Positions 28,050 through 36,886 of a stretch of 63,013 nucleotides of DNA are shown here, piece after piece. The notes below the pieces were generated by a model. That model saw only the letters and a list, made by a program, of their open reading frames with translations, was not told the origin of the DNA and ran no database searches. The DNA comes from Bacteroidota bacterium (GTDB taxonomy: Bacteria > Bacteroidota > Ignavibacteria > Palsa-1295): the NCBI GenBank assembly GCA_021324685.1, contig JAJPIQ010000073.1:1-63013 (forward strand), given 5' to 3'. Positions within the stretch are counted from its first letter, which is position 1; the number at the start of each line of letters is the position of its first letter. Made by a program: the position numbers and the translations under genes.

Positions 28050-28961
28050 TTATTTCGCTGGTGCCGCAAACCCATCGTGCATGGAAGGCTGGCGGCGCAG
28101 GCGTTTTTTTTGCGCAAGTTCACTTTCGTAAACGCGCTTAATGCCGTCGCCCTGGGCTCGCTCGATGTCACGTATATTTTCGACAAGTTTGATGAATCCG
28201 ACCGTCTCGACGGAGGCCGCCTGGTCCGAACCCCAGAGCGCGCGATCGAGCGTGATATGGCGTTCCACAAAACTCGCTCCCATCGCGACCGCCGCCCAGG
28301 TCGGCGCGAGCCCGACTTCGTGGCCGGAGTATCCAATGGGGCATGTTGGAAAACGGTCTCGAAGGGTATAGATCATTCGCAGGTTCAGTTCTTCGACCGG
28401 GCACGGATACGTCGAGGTCGCATGCGCGATCAGGAGGTCCTGGGTTCCAAGCGTGGCGACGGCGGCTTCGATCTCTTCCATGGTGGACATTCCCGTCGAT
28501 AGCATGACCGGTTTATCGGTCGATCGGACCTTCTCGAGCAGTGGAAGATCGCTGACGGATGCGGAAGCGATCTTATAGCACGGCGGGTCGAAGGCTTCGA
28601 TGAAATCGACGCTCGGCTCGTCCCAGCACGAGGCGAACCACAGGATTTTTCGTTCTCGGCAATAACGGTCGATCTCGGCGTAGGCGGCGAGATCGAATTC
28701 CACACGGCGCCGGTAGTCGATATAGGTCATGCGGCCCCATGGCGTTTCGCGTTCGGCATACCACTGATCGGCGGGCACACACAGCTCCGGCGTCCGTTTT
28801 TGGAACTTTACGGCGTCGCAGCCGGCCGCGACGGCGGCGTCGATCAGTTTCTTCGCAAGATCGAGCGAGCCGTTATGATTAATGCCGATCTCGGCGATGA
28901 CAAACACCGGCTCCCCATCGCCGACAAACTGCTTTCCAATACGCACAACAGGTATGTACAT
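28050..28961 (-). CDS. neuB: NeuB-type 2-keto-3-deoxy (nonulosonic) sugar acid synthase, no SAF domain
   Basis: Condenses phosphoenolpyruvate with an aldose or hexosamine to a ulosonic acid; a TIM-barrel cytoplasmic enzyme. FVIAEIGINHNGS, AVKFQKR, KIASA, LSTGMSTMEEIE and IGYSGHEVG blocks match NeuB/SpsE proteins. The start is ATG 28961; the frame's first codon is a TTG two residues earlier. At 303 aa it stops after the barrel and lacks the C-terminal antifreeze-like SAF domain that covers the partner active site in sialic acid synthases. This places it among short NeuB homologues and leaves its substrate open. It is the penultimate or last gene of the 28-36.8 kb operon. Confidence 0.88.
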   Translation of the reverse strand: MYIPVVRIGKQFVGDGEPVFVIAEIGINHNGSLDLAKKLIDAAVAAGCDAVKFQKRTPELCVPADQWYAERETPWGRMTYIDYRRRVEFDLAAYAEIDRYCRERKILWFASCWDEPSVDFIEAFDPPCYKIASASVSDLPLLEKVRSTDKPVMLSTGMSTMEEIEAAVATLGTQDLLIAHATSTYPCPVEELNLRMIYTLRDRFPTCPIGYSGHEVGLAPTWAAVAMGASFVERHITLDRALWGSDQAASVETVGFIKLVENIRDIERAQGDGIKRVYESELAQKKRLRRQPSMHDGFAAPAK

Positions 28962-28990
28962 AGACAAGGACGTTCAACGTTAACGACAAA

Positions 28991-29509
28991 TTATTTTTTT
29001 CGATGCTTCATGATCCACTCTGCAAAATCTCGAAATCCGCCCTGGCCGCCGGGCGCTTTGGCAACGTAATGAGCAACGGCTTTGGCGGCGGGCATCGCAT
29101 CCAGCGGGCAGCCGGTAAGGCCGCGTTCTGAAATCGCGGCCATGATATCGACATCGTTCACATCGTCGCCGATATAAGCAAGTTCCTCGACCGATCGGCC
29201 CGTCGCTTTTAAAAGTTCCGGAAGGAACGCCCGTTTATCCATGATACCGGCGAAGTAGTAGGGAAGCCCGAGTTTTTTCGATCGCGCGGCAACGCGGGGC
29301 GAGTCCTCGCGGGTAATCATCGCCGTCTCGATGCCCATCGCTCGCAATAAGTCCATTCCCATGCCATCGCGGATGCTAAATCGTTTTAGTTCTTCGCCGT
29401 CGCCGGAATAGTAAACCCCGGTGTCGGTCAGGACGCCATCGACATCCGTGAGGACGAGCGTGATCCGGTTCGCTCGTTTCCGCGCCTCTGTTTCGGTGAT
29501 TTTTTTCAT
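28991..29509 (-). CDS. KdsC-like HAD phosphatase
   Basis: A 172-aa C0-type HAD phosphatase. LTDVDGVLTDT carries the nucleophile and acid (Asp22, Asp24), ITRED is motif II and GDDVNDVDIM motif III. The compact form without cap domain matches KdsC (Kdo-8-phosphate phosphatase) and the phosphatase halves of sialic acid clusters. Start ATG 29509 (the longer frame adds 11 residues that overlap the SDR stop). It presumably dephosphorylates the sugar product of, or precursor to, the adjacent NeuB enzyme. Confidence 0.88.
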   Translation of the reverse strand: MKKITETEARKRANRITLVLTDVDGVLTDTGVYYSGDGEELKRFSIRDGMGMDLLRAMGIETAMITREDSPRVAARSKKLGLPYYFAGIMDKRAFLPELLKATGRSVEELAYIGDDVNDVDIMAAISERGLTGCPLDAMPAAKAVAHYVAKAPGGQGGFRDFAEWIMKHRKK

Positions 29510-29513
29510 TGTA

Positions 29514-30413
29514 TTACCATGCCGTCCAGCCGCCATCGACAATAAGGTTTGCCCCGGTCATGTACCGGGAAGCATCGCTCGCAAGAAAGACGAGTGCGCC
29601 GCGATAGTCCGAGGGCTGCGCCATCCGACCGAGCATGGTGCGCGCCGAATAATTTTTTATGAAATATTCTTCCTGGCTGTTTTCCACGCCGCCGGGCGAA
29701 AGCGCGTTCACCCGGACCCCGGCCGTTCCCCAGTAGGCCGCAAGATAGCGCGTAAAAGCCAGGACCGCCCCTTTCGTCGTGGAGTACGAAGGGGATTTAT
29801 AGAACGGCTGGGAACCGTCCGGCCGCCGATAGAGCGATTGGTCTGGCGCAACCACGCCGTAGGTGGAGGCAATATTAATAATACTCCCATTTCCGGCGCG
29901 TACCATTTCGGAACCAAAAATTTGCGAGGGCAGGAACGTCCCCGTGACGTTCACCTTTAAGGAACGCTCCCAGGCCTCGAGCGGATACTGCTCGAATCGT
30001 GAAAGTTCACCGGCCATGGCCGGGTCCTCGAACTTATCGTTCACGGCCGCATTATTGACCAGGATATCGACGTGGCCGAATTCGGACAGGCTATATTCCG
30101 CCGCCGCGCGGAGTGAAGAGGAACTGGTGATGTCGGTCGATATTCCGAGCGCGTCCCGTTGAAATCGCTCCGAAAGTTCCGACACGAACACCCCGCATCG
30201 ATCGTCGTCCAGGTCGAGTGCGACCACGTTCGCCCCGGCACTGGCGAGCGCGATGCAGTGCTCCCGGCCTAACAATCCGAGCGCACCGGTCACGACCGCA
30301 ACTTTTCCTGCTAAGGAAAATTGCTGCAGGAGTTCGGATTCAGATTCCAGCATGGTTCCTGGCTCGGATCGGTGCATGGTTTCGGGCATAGATAGGATTT
30401 CCGCAATGGGCAT
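29514..30413 (-). CDS. short-chain dehydrogenase/reductase
   Basis: Classical SDR of about 299 aa. [14 protein letters not shown] is the NAD(P)-binding glycine motif, NNAAVND the NNAG equivalent, and the catalytic Ser and YSTTK are in order. [11 protein letters not shown] and [12 protein letters not shown] close the protein. The first ~35 residues are non-conserved; ATG 30413 or 30353 could be the start (the TTG at 30425 is less likely). PtmA-like SDRs of nonulosonate clusters look similar. It sits between the aminotransferase and phosphatase genes with 4-25-base gaps, so it likely oxidises or reduces a sugar intermediate. Confidence 0.85.
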   Translation of the reverse strand: MPIAEILSMPETMHRSEPGTMLESESELLQQFSLAGKVAVVTGALGLLGREHCIALASAGANVVALDLDDDRCGVFVSELSERFQRDALGISTDITSSSSLRAAAEYSLSEFGHVDILVNNAAVNDKFEDPAMAGELSRFEQYPLEAWERSLKVNVTGTFLPSQIFGSEMVRAGNGSIINIASTYGVVAPDQSLYRRPDGSQPFYKSPSYSTTKGAVLAFTRYLAAYWGTAGVRVNALSPGGVENSQEEYFIKNYSARTMLGRMAQPSDYRGALVFLASDASRYMTGANLIVDGGWTAW

Positions 30414-30437
30414 ATCTATAATCAATCGCTCGGCAAA

Positions 30438-31787
30438 TCAAGCGGTGAGCGCGGTACGCGTGACCGGTTTTGTGTTAAAATTACTCGTTTTACGAAAAAC
30501 CGGTTCCACCGGCTCGCCGAGCAGCCGTTCGCGAACGCGATTCGACGCTACGGCATCTCGCAGGAGCGGAAGTACTTCCCGATACGCGGAGAGCGTATAG
30601 GCGATGTCTTCATCGGAATGCGAGAAGGAGACGACGTGCATTCCGCTCCATAAAATACCTCGTTTGATCAGCTCTTGCTGCAGGAACGATTTCAATTCCA
30701 GCGGATTCCCGGCGGACGCATCGAACGAAACCAGGGAGCGGCAGTCCATCCCGGAGGCCCGCGTGTAGGCCATTTCGAGTTCGACGGCAATGTGGTTATA
30801 TCCCTTCATCAGCGTTCGGCCCTGCCGGGCGAGATATTCGGGAACATTGCGATCGCGGATCTCTTCGATGGTCGCTTTTGCGGCCGCAAGCGAGAGCGCT
30901 TCTCCGCCAAACGTCGTAAAGAAAAAAATATCCTTTTCGCACAACGACATGATCTCCGCTCGGCCCGACAGGATCGAGATCGGCATTCCGTTCGCCACCG
31001 CTTTCGAAAAACATTGCAGATCGGAATGAACGCCGAAATATTCCTGTGCGCCGCCTACGGCGAGGCGAAAGCCCGTCCACATTTCGTCGAAGATCAGGAG
31101 TGTCCCGTTCGCATTGCACACGTCTTTGACCTTTTGAAGGAAGTTATCTCTCGGTGCTTCGAAGACGACAGGTTCCAATATGACGCAGGCGGTTTCTTCG
31201 TCGATGGAGTCCACAAGCGATTGGATGTCGTTGTAATTGAACGTATAGGTTAAGTCCCGGACCGACTTCGGGATCCCGCGGTTTCGGTCCGTCACGGAGA
31301 TATACCAATCGTGCCAGCCGTGATATCCGCAGCAGAGGACTTTTTCTCTTCCGGTGTAGGCGCGCGCGAGGCGAACGGCAGCCGTCGTAACGTCACATCC
31401 GGTCTTGCTGTATCGCACCATCTCGGCATTCGGCACGACCTCCCGGATCAGTTCCGCCACTTCGACTTCCAGCCGGTGCGGCTGCGAGAACGTAATTCCG
31501 AGCTCGAGTTGACGCCGAATGGCGTCATCGACTTTGGGATAGGCATACCCGAGGCTGAGCGGTCCGATGCCCATATTGTAGTCGATATATTCATTCCCAT
31601 CGACATCCCAGACATGAGAACCTTTCCCGCGCTCGAGATACTTTGGCGCAACCCCGTTGACGTATTGCCCCGGTCCCTTTGCAAGCGTTTGCGTATATCC
31701 GGGAATGAGCCCGGTCGCGCGCTGAAAAAGAGCGTTACTATGCGTAATGCCGGGGTAGGTGGTATTGGAGGAAACTGTGTTTGCCAT
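30438..31787 (-). CDS. class III PLP aminotransferase, glutamate-1-semialdehyde-aminomutase-like
   Basis: A 449-aa fold type I enzyme. GxKGSHVWDVDGNEYIDY, the GYHGWHDWY loop, LIFDEMWTGFR and the PLP lysine in CFSKAVANG (Lys262) match the GSA-aminomutase branch of class III aminotransferases. The start is ATG 31787; the longer frame includes the end of the transketolase subunit. A housekeeping HemL is expected elsewhere, and this gene sits 13 bases after the transketolase gene inside a sugar operon. It more likely transfers an amino group to a keto-sugar. The substrate is inference. Confidence 0.85.
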   Translation of the reverse strand: MANTVSSNTTYPGITHSNALFQRATGLIPGYTQTLAKGPGQYVNGVAPKYLERGKGSHVWDVDGNEYIDYNMGIGPLSLGYAYPKVDDAIRRQLELGITFSQPHRLEVEVAELIREVVPNAEMVRYSKTGCDVTTAAVRLARAYTGREKVLCCGYHGWHDWYISVTDRNRGIPKSVRDLTYTFNYNDIQSLVDSIDEETACVILEPVVFEAPRDNFLQKVKDVCNANGTLLIFDEMWTGFRLAVGGAQEYFGVHSDLQCFSKAVANGMPISILSGRAEIMSLCEKDIFFFTTFGGEALSLAAAKATIEEIRDRNVPEYLARQGRTLMKGYNHIAVELEMAYTRASGMDCRSLVSFDASAGNPLELKSFLQQELIKRGILWSGMHVVSFSHSDEDIAYTLSAYREVLPLLRDAVASNRVRERLLGEPVEPVFRKTSNFNTKPVTRTALTA

Positions 31788-31800
31788 AAGGTTAGAAATT

Positions 31801-32757
31801 TTAGCCAATTCCGACTGCTTCCTGATGAACGGTCCGCTTCGGCGATAACGGCCGCTTATCGAACCGTGCTCGAATTCGTTCCGCGAGATGAGCTCCGGTA
31901 AAGCCCTCGAACGCGAGGACATCGGGTAACAGACCGGGTTTGAACCATCGCTCTTCCAGCGCGATCGGAAGGACGGGAACGGAAAGTTCGTTGCGGACGA
32001 GCGCCTCGGAAAGAATGGAAAAAAGCCCGCCTGTCAAAAAATGGTCCTCGAACGTAACGGCAAGCCCCGAATGCCGGACGAGAGGCAGAATGCCTTCCCA
32101 ATCGAACGGCTTCAGCCATCGAACGTCGATGACGCCGGCGGAGATCGAGTGTTGTTCGAGGATTCGTTTCGCGACCAGCGCTTCGCGAAGCAGGAACCCG
32201 TAGGTCAGGATCGTTACATCGTTTCCGTTCGCGACGTGCTCCGATCTCCCGATGTCATACACGGTCCTCTCGACCTGCGTCGGCGTGGACGCCGGATAGC
32301 GAATATAGCAAGGGTGCGGCGAATTTAAAATAGTGGGGAGCGTACTGGCGAGATCGTCCATGTCCGCCGGCGCAAAGACCTGCATATTCGGAATGCCCCG
32401 CATCAGCGAAATATCCTCGATCGCCTGATGGGTCGGCCCATTGCCATCGGAAAGGAATCCGGGAACTCCGCCCACCAGTTTCACCGGCAGTCCGGCAATA
32501 CCGACATCGTCCCGAATGAATTCAAAGGCCCGGAGCGTGAGGAAGGTCGCCAGCGCATGGACGATGGGAATCCTTCCGCGCAGCGCAAGTCCGGCGGCCG
32601 CACCGATCATGGTCTGTTCGGCAATGCCGACATCGATGAACCGTTCGCCGAGCTGCGGTGGAAGGGTTCGGATGGCGGCGCGATTTTCGGCCGTCATGAC
32701 GACGATCCGGTCATCGGCGAGCGCGCAATCTTGGAGTACTTCTTCGTAGGTCTTCAT
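31801..32757 (-). CDS. transketolase, C-terminal subunit
   Basis: A 318-aa protein covering the pyrimidine-binding and C-terminal domains of transketolase. RFIDVGIAEQTMIGAAAGLA includes the glutamate that activates TPP, FLTLRAFEFIRDD follows, then a DGxGPTHQAIED segment and the C-terminal domain with ILTYGFLLREAL. It pairs with the N-terminal subunit immediately upstream (ATGA overlap at 32754-32757), giving a two-subunit enzyme. Such split transketolases appear in specialised sugar and aminoshikimate pathways besides primary metabolism. Confidence 0.9.
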   Translation of the reverse strand: MKTYEEVLQDCALADDRIVVMTAENRAAIRTLPPQLGERFIDVGIAEQTMIGAAAGLALRGRIPIVHALATFLTLRAFEFIRDDVGIAGLPVKLVGGVPGFLSDGNGPTHQAIEDISLMRGIPNMQVFAPADMDDLASTLPTILNSPHPCYIRYPASTPTQVERTVYDIGRSEHVANGNDVTILTYGFLLREALVAKRILEQHSISAGVIDVRWLKPFDWEGILPLVRHSGLAVTFEDHFLTGGLFSILSEALVRNELSVPVLPIALEERWFKPGLLPDVLAFEGFTGAHLAERIRARFDKRPLSPKRTVHQEAVGIG

Positions 32758-33638
32758 CGCACCATCAAGGTATCGGAGGTTAACCGGGCCTGAGCGTTCC
32801 CGTGCAGCTCTTCGAGGAGCATTCGAATTTCATCGTGCGTAAAATTAACGAACCAGCGATCGGCCCGTCGTTCAATACCTGGCAATCCTTTTCCACGGAC
32901 CGTATCGGCAATAATCACGGTCGGCTTTTTCGGTTCGTTCGATCTTTTCGATTCGTTCGGCAATTCGGAAAACGCGCGGTGCAGGGCTTCGAAGTCGTGC
33001 CCGTCGGTCCGGACGGCATTCCATCCCATCGCCTCGAATTTCGGCGAGAGCGGCTCGAGCGGAATGAGTGCTTCGGTCCGAATATTGGCCTGGAACTCGT
33101 TTCGATCGACGATGGCGATCATATTATCGAGTTTGTATGCTGCCGCCGTCAGCATTCCTTCCCATACAGACCCTTCGTTCAGTTCGCCATCGCCCAATAG
33201 AACGAAAACGCGATTCGAAGCTTTCCGAAGTTTGAGGTCCATAGCAATCCCGATGCCTACGGAAAGCAAGTGCCCCAGCGAACCGGAATGAAATTCGACG
33301 CCCGGCACGGCGCGGTTCGGATGCCAATAGATGGAATCGTTCGTCCGCAGATGATTTTTGAGCCGGTCTTTCGGAAAATAACCGAGTTCGGCGAGCGTAC
33401 CGTATAATGCCGGTACATCGTGCCCTTTTGAAAGCAGCAAGTAATCGCGGTCGGGATCGTGAACGCGGTCCGGGGAAACGTTCAGGACCTCGCTATATAA
33501 ATAGACCAGCAGGTCGGCACAGGAAAGCGATGCGCCAATGAAGCATCCTCCGTCCGTTGCCATTCGAATAATATGCTCTCGCACCCGAAGTGCAAGATCG
33601 TTCAATTCGCCGATGCGCTTTTGCGATAATGGATTCAC
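32754..33638 (-). CDS. transketolase, N-terminal subunit
   Basis: A 294-aa protein with the TPP pyrophosphate-binding domain. SKGHDVPALYGTLAELG, HPNRAVPGVEFHSGSLGH and GDGELNEGSVWEGMLTAAAYKLDNMIAIVDRN (the GDG...N TPP motif) are intact. The start is GTG 33638: its GTGA overlaps the TGA of the cytidylyltransferase, and the family's N-terminal helix begins right there. The longer frame runs antisense to nothing recognisable and should be dropped. Together with the next gene it should move two-carbon units between sugar phosphates. Confidence 0.9.
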   Translation of the reverse strand: MNPLSQKRIGELNDLALRVREHIIRMATDGGCFIGASLSCADLLVYLYSEVLNVSPDRVHDPDRDYLLLSKGHDVPALYGTLAELGYFPKDRLKNHLRTNDSIYWHPNRAVPGVEFHSGSLGHLLSVGIGIAMDLKLRKASNRVFVLLGDGELNEGSVWEGMLTAAAYKLDNMIAIVDRNEFQANIRTEALIPLEPLSPKFEAMGWNAVRTDGHDFEALHRAFSELPNESKRSNEPKKPTVIIADTVRGKGLPGIERRADRWFVNFTHDEIRMLLEELHGNAQARLTSDTLMVR

Positions 33639-34444
33639 GTGAGTTCGTCCTGTAACGTTCTGGTTTCGTTCGAGCCGATGGTGTGCAGGGCATCGAGGTG
33701 GTTTCGATACCAATTGACGCCCCGATACGTTGCGTTGATCTTCTCGATCTCCGGGTGTTCGGAAAGGAGAACGAGGATATCGTTCATCGAGAAGACCGGT
33801 CGCTCCGGTTTCCAAAGATAATCATAAACCGTTCGAATAAACTCGAAATCCTCCGGATAGTCGATGGTCCATCGGTGCGTCATCGAGTACTGGAAGCCCG
33901 ATTCCCACGCGCGATTGACGATCGTAAATCGGTCCGGGCGTTCCCACAAAAAAGGGGTCGTATGCTCGCGTTCAAAGTCCTGCGTCGCTTCGTTCCACGC
34001 CTGTTCCAAGGCATCGAAAGTAAAGACCTCTACATCGTTCCCGTCCGGATACGAGGCCGGATGTAAATTGCTCGCATAATCGCAGGGGTGTTCATAAAAT
34101 GCGCGAAAGACGTTTTCGATCACGCTCGGATCGATGAGCGGGCAGTCGCTCGGAATTTTTGCAACGATCGTGGCCTCGTAATGCTTCGCGGCCTGATAAT
34201 GTCGGTCCAGAAGGTCGGTCCGATGGCCCCGAAAACATTCGATCCCAAGCCGGCGGCACAGGGAGGCGATCGGATCGTCCGCCCGGTCGCGGGACGTAAT
34301 GACAACGATCTTCGCGCCCACTCGCGCGGCCTGTACGCGTTCGATCATTCGTTCGAGCAGGGGAGCGTGCGCGAGCGGCATCAGAACTTTTCCCGGAAGC
34401 CTCGAGGAGGTCATCCGCGCCTGGATACAAATAATCGCTCTCAT
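33635..34444 (-). CDS. SpsF-like cytidylyltransferase (CMP-sugar synthetase family)
   Basis: A 269-aa Rossmann-like nucleotidyltransferase. IICIQARMTSSRLPGKVLMPL is the nucleotide-binding signature, followed by IVVITSRDRADDPI, AKIPSDCPLIDPSVI and HRWTIDYPEDFEFI, as in SpsF and acylneuraminate cytidylyltransferases. With NeuB and the KdsC-like phosphatase downstream, the logical product is a CMP-activated ulosonic sugar. Which sugar cannot be read from the sequence. The stop overlaps the transketolase start by 4 bases. Confidence 0.87.
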   Translation of the reverse strand: MRAIICIQARMTSSRLPGKVLMPLAHAPLLERMIERVQAARVGAKIVVITSRDRADDPIASLCRRLGIECFRGHRTDLLDRHYQAAKHYEATIVAKIPSDCPLIDPSVIENVFRAFYEHPCDYASNLHPASYPDGNDVEVFTFDALEQAWNEATQDFEREHTTPFLWERPDRFTIVNRAWESGFQYSMTHRWTIDYPEDFEFIRTVYDYLWKPERPVFSMNDILVLLSEHPEIEKINATYRGVNWYRNHLDALHTIGSNETRTLQDELT

Positions 34445-34559
34445 TCAGAATCCGTCCTTATTCAGAATCAGCCTTCACCTAACATAAGCCATCAACCAGA
34501 ATACGCCCTCCTTCGATGTAGGTCTTCCTTCGCATCTCGCAGTACTCAAAAACATGCCA

Positions 34560-35657
34560 TTATTCCGAATATGCTCGGAATCCCCGATACCATGCGCGTA
34601 CCCATTGAAGGGGATGACGAGTACGCGAAAACGATATTGTGGGAACAGAAGCTTCTCGTTTGTTCAGCAATGCGAGACACACGCTCGCAATATTTTTTGC
34701 GCCGCTTCGATGTTGCAGCGGCAACAATTCCTTTAGTTCCTGCACATCGAGGTCGCAGTGGACTTCCTTGCCCAACGCCAGCGCGACATAGACCGTTGAA
34801 GAATAATGGGTGAGGAACCCGGAGCAGTTTGCGATCATGTGGTCCGTGTTGCCCTCGGTAAAGACCATGGAACCCGGTGCATATCGTTCGATCTCTCGTT
34901 TCGCGCGGTCCCAATTTTCATTGGGATGGAGTTTGAAAACGATTGGCCGCCCGTTCGCTAATTGGACCGCTTTTAAAATAAATTCCTTCCGGTTCTCCGG
35001 CATAAATGTTTCCCGCATGTCGGAGGTGGTTACGAGGAAGTAATCGAGGTAGGGGAAGTCATTGTCCCGGTGCTGTGCGCAATCGTCAAAATTCGGGATA
35101 CCGGTGACAACAATTTTATCGGCCGGCGCTCCTTTTCGAATAAAGAGTTGACGGTACGCCTCGCTGCCGACACAAAACCGTTCGTAATATCCGCTGAGTC
35201 CCATCATCGCCGTGCTCGCGACCCATCGCGGAAAGATCCGAACGTGGCGCACCAGTTGATAGACCCAGCGTTCGGGGTCCGTCATTCCCTCCTGCACGAG
35301 CACGATCGGAAGGCTCCGAATATTCCTTGGAACGATAAGATCGGCACAAGTGAGGACCAGATCGTACGCGTTCTTTTTCCCCTGGTAATCGAGCGCGAGT
35401 CCGTTCTTTTCACAGTATTCTAAGACGCGGTTCGCGCTGCGGCTCCCCAGGATCGTGAATTCGAGCCAGTTCCATTTCCGAAAACGCTCTAACACGCCAT
35501 CGGTATAGTAGGGCGTAAAATAATGCTCGTCGTTCGGCACGGATGCCCGCAGTTCCTTCGAGATCTTATGCATCTGAAGGGTCTGGTTCATCGAACCGCA
35601 AATAAATAGAATTTTTCGCGGCTGCGGGTCCGTCCGATGATGGAAAGGCGTCTGCAT
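34560..35657 (-). CDS. GT-B-like glycosyltransferase with HP and SS motifs
   Basis: A 365-aa cytoplasmic protein starting ATG 35657, whose TAATG overlaps the stop of the upstream membrane protein. I see IVFKLHPNENW (an HP motif) and LTHYSSTVYVALALGKEVHCD (an SS-type motif). Both appear in GT-B enzymes that bind CMP- or CDP-activated donors, such as bacterial sialyltransferases and CDP-glycerol transferases. Given the linked CMP-sugar synthetase, it may transfer the ulosonic sugar. The exact family is uncertain. Confidence 0.65.
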   Translation of the reverse strand: MQTPFHHRTDPQPRKILFICGSMNQTLQMHKISKELRASVPNDEHYFTPYYTDGVLERFRKWNWLEFTILGSRSANRVLEYCEKNGLALDYQGKKNAYDLVLTCADLIVPRNIRSLPIVLVQEGMTDPERWVYQLVRHVRIFPRWVASTAMMGLSGYYERFCVGSEAYRQLFIRKGAPADKIVVTGIPNFDDCAQHRDNDFPYLDYFLVTTSDMRETFMPENRKEFILKAVQLANGRPIVFKLHPNENWDRAKREIERYAPGSMVFTEGNTDHMIANCSGFLTHYSSTVYVALALGKEVHCDLDVQELKELLPLQHRSGAKNIASVCLALLNKREASVPTISFSRTRHPLQWVRAWYRGFRAYSE

Positions 35658-36772
35658 TACGGTTCTGAGGCCATGGCAAGGAGCGGTTCGGACGAACGGT
35701 CCGGCGCGAGCGCTTTTTTTCGCGAAGTTGCAAGCAGGGCATACCCGACGATCGCCCACAAGACTTCCCGGAATCTTTTTAAGACAAGGAACGCCGCGGC
35801 AAGCGAATCGGAATTACCGGCGGTCGTCAGGATACTGACATAGCCGGTGTCCTGCACTCCAATGCCGCCGGGGACCATCGGCATCAGCGTCCGCATGAGT
35901 ACGCACGCGGCTTCCATCAGGAAGGCTTCCGGGAACGTCATGTGCGCTCCCAGGAGCACGAGGATCATATAGGTCTCGATGCTCTCGGTCAGCCAAATAA
36001 AGGTATAGAGCGCGATAAACGTCAGGACCGATTGGAACGAAAAGGAACGGAGGTGCGCGTTAAATTCGCGGAATTGCGGTTCCTTCTCCCCGAACCACCG
36101 GCCGATCCTTGGGAACGGAAGCCGCGCGAGCCACCGATGGAACCGGTCGATAAACGATCGATTGCACAGGAGCCCCAGGGCCGTTCCATACAGGACGACG
36201 ATCCCGAAAGCCGCGCCGAAGAGGGTCCAGATCAGGCTCGTGCTGAATCCCGCCGAAGCGATCGAGGCGGGCCGGAGCAGGCTAAAGGCGGCGATGGAGA
36301 GCGCCAGCAATCCCTGGCAGAACCCAAGGAACGTTTTACGGAGCACGATGCTGGCGGCGCTGCTCGAAAGGCCGAGTCCGATTTCCCGTTTCAACATCCA
36401 GCTCTTGAGCGGGTCCGAAATGATCGAGCCGAGCGGCACCGTGATCACGACGGCTTCGGTCGCCGTCCGGATCCGAAAGATCCGAAGGAACGAAAATCTT
36501 CGCACGCCCATCGAGAGCAACCGGCGCCAGGAGATCGTATCGAGGACCGCGGCGATCGAATAGGGAATTAAAATAAGCAGGACGGTCCCCATGCCGAGCC
36601 GGGCCAGCAGCGTGGGCACGCCCGAAAAATCGGTCGTTTGAAACAGATGGAGGAGCATCAGCACTCCTGCCAAAAGGCCGAGAAGGCTCGCTGCCGTTTG
36701 CAGGCGCGTCCGGGCGTTTGGACGAAACAACTCGAAATGTTTTCGGGGGTAATGCGATTGCTTCCGGGCCAT
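35657..36772 (-). CDS. LPG-synthase-like (UPF0104) integral membrane protein
   Basis: A 371-aa protein with eight or so membrane helices. ITVPLGSIISDPLKSWMLKRE and MPMVPGGIGVQDTGYVSIL match the lysylphosphatidylglycerol synthase transmembrane/UPF0104 family. No C-terminal acyltransferase-like domain is present. It is the first gene of the ulosonic-sugar operon and translationally coupled to the glycosyltransferase (TAATG). A flippase for lipid-linked sugar is plausible; this is inference. The start at 36772 skips five Arg-rich residues of the longer frame. Confidence 0.82.
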   Translation of the reverse strand: MARKQSHYPRKHFELFRPNARTRLQTAASLLGLLAGVLMLLHLFQTTDFSGVPTLLARLGMGTVLLILIPYSIAAVLDTISWRRLLSMGVRRFSFLRIFRIRTATEAVVITVPLGSIISDPLKSWMLKREIGLGLSSSAASIVLRKTFLGFCQGLLALSIAAFSLLRPASIASAGFSTSLIWTLFGAAFGIVVLYGTALGLLCNRSFIDRFHRWLARLPFPRIGRWFGEKEPQFREFNAHLRSFSFQSVLTFIALYTFIWLTESIETYMILVLLGAHMTFPEAFLMEAACVLMRTLMPMVPGGIGVQDTGYVSILTTAGNSDSLAAAFLVLKRFREVLWAIVGYALLATSRKKALAPDRSSEPLLAMASEP

Positions 36773-36809
36773 CCTACGCGTTCTCACTCCTGTTCATTCG
36801 ACATCGGCG

Positions 36810-36874
36810 ATGAAGGATCTTCTGCACAGGACAATAGAGCATATTGTCCACATGGCAATGAAGGATCTTCTGCA
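36810..36874. repeat. direct repeats flanking a perfect hairpin
   Basis: ATGAAGGATCTTCTGCA occurs at 36810-36826 and again at 36858-36874. Between them is a perfect hairpin, GGACAATA-GAGCA-TATTGTCC (36829-36849). It sits in the 114-base gap between the permease gene and the first gene of the ulosonic-sugar operon, both minus strand. It could be a regulator-binding region or a terminator without T tract. Confidence 0.65.
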
Positions 36875-36886
36875 AATCTACAAAAA

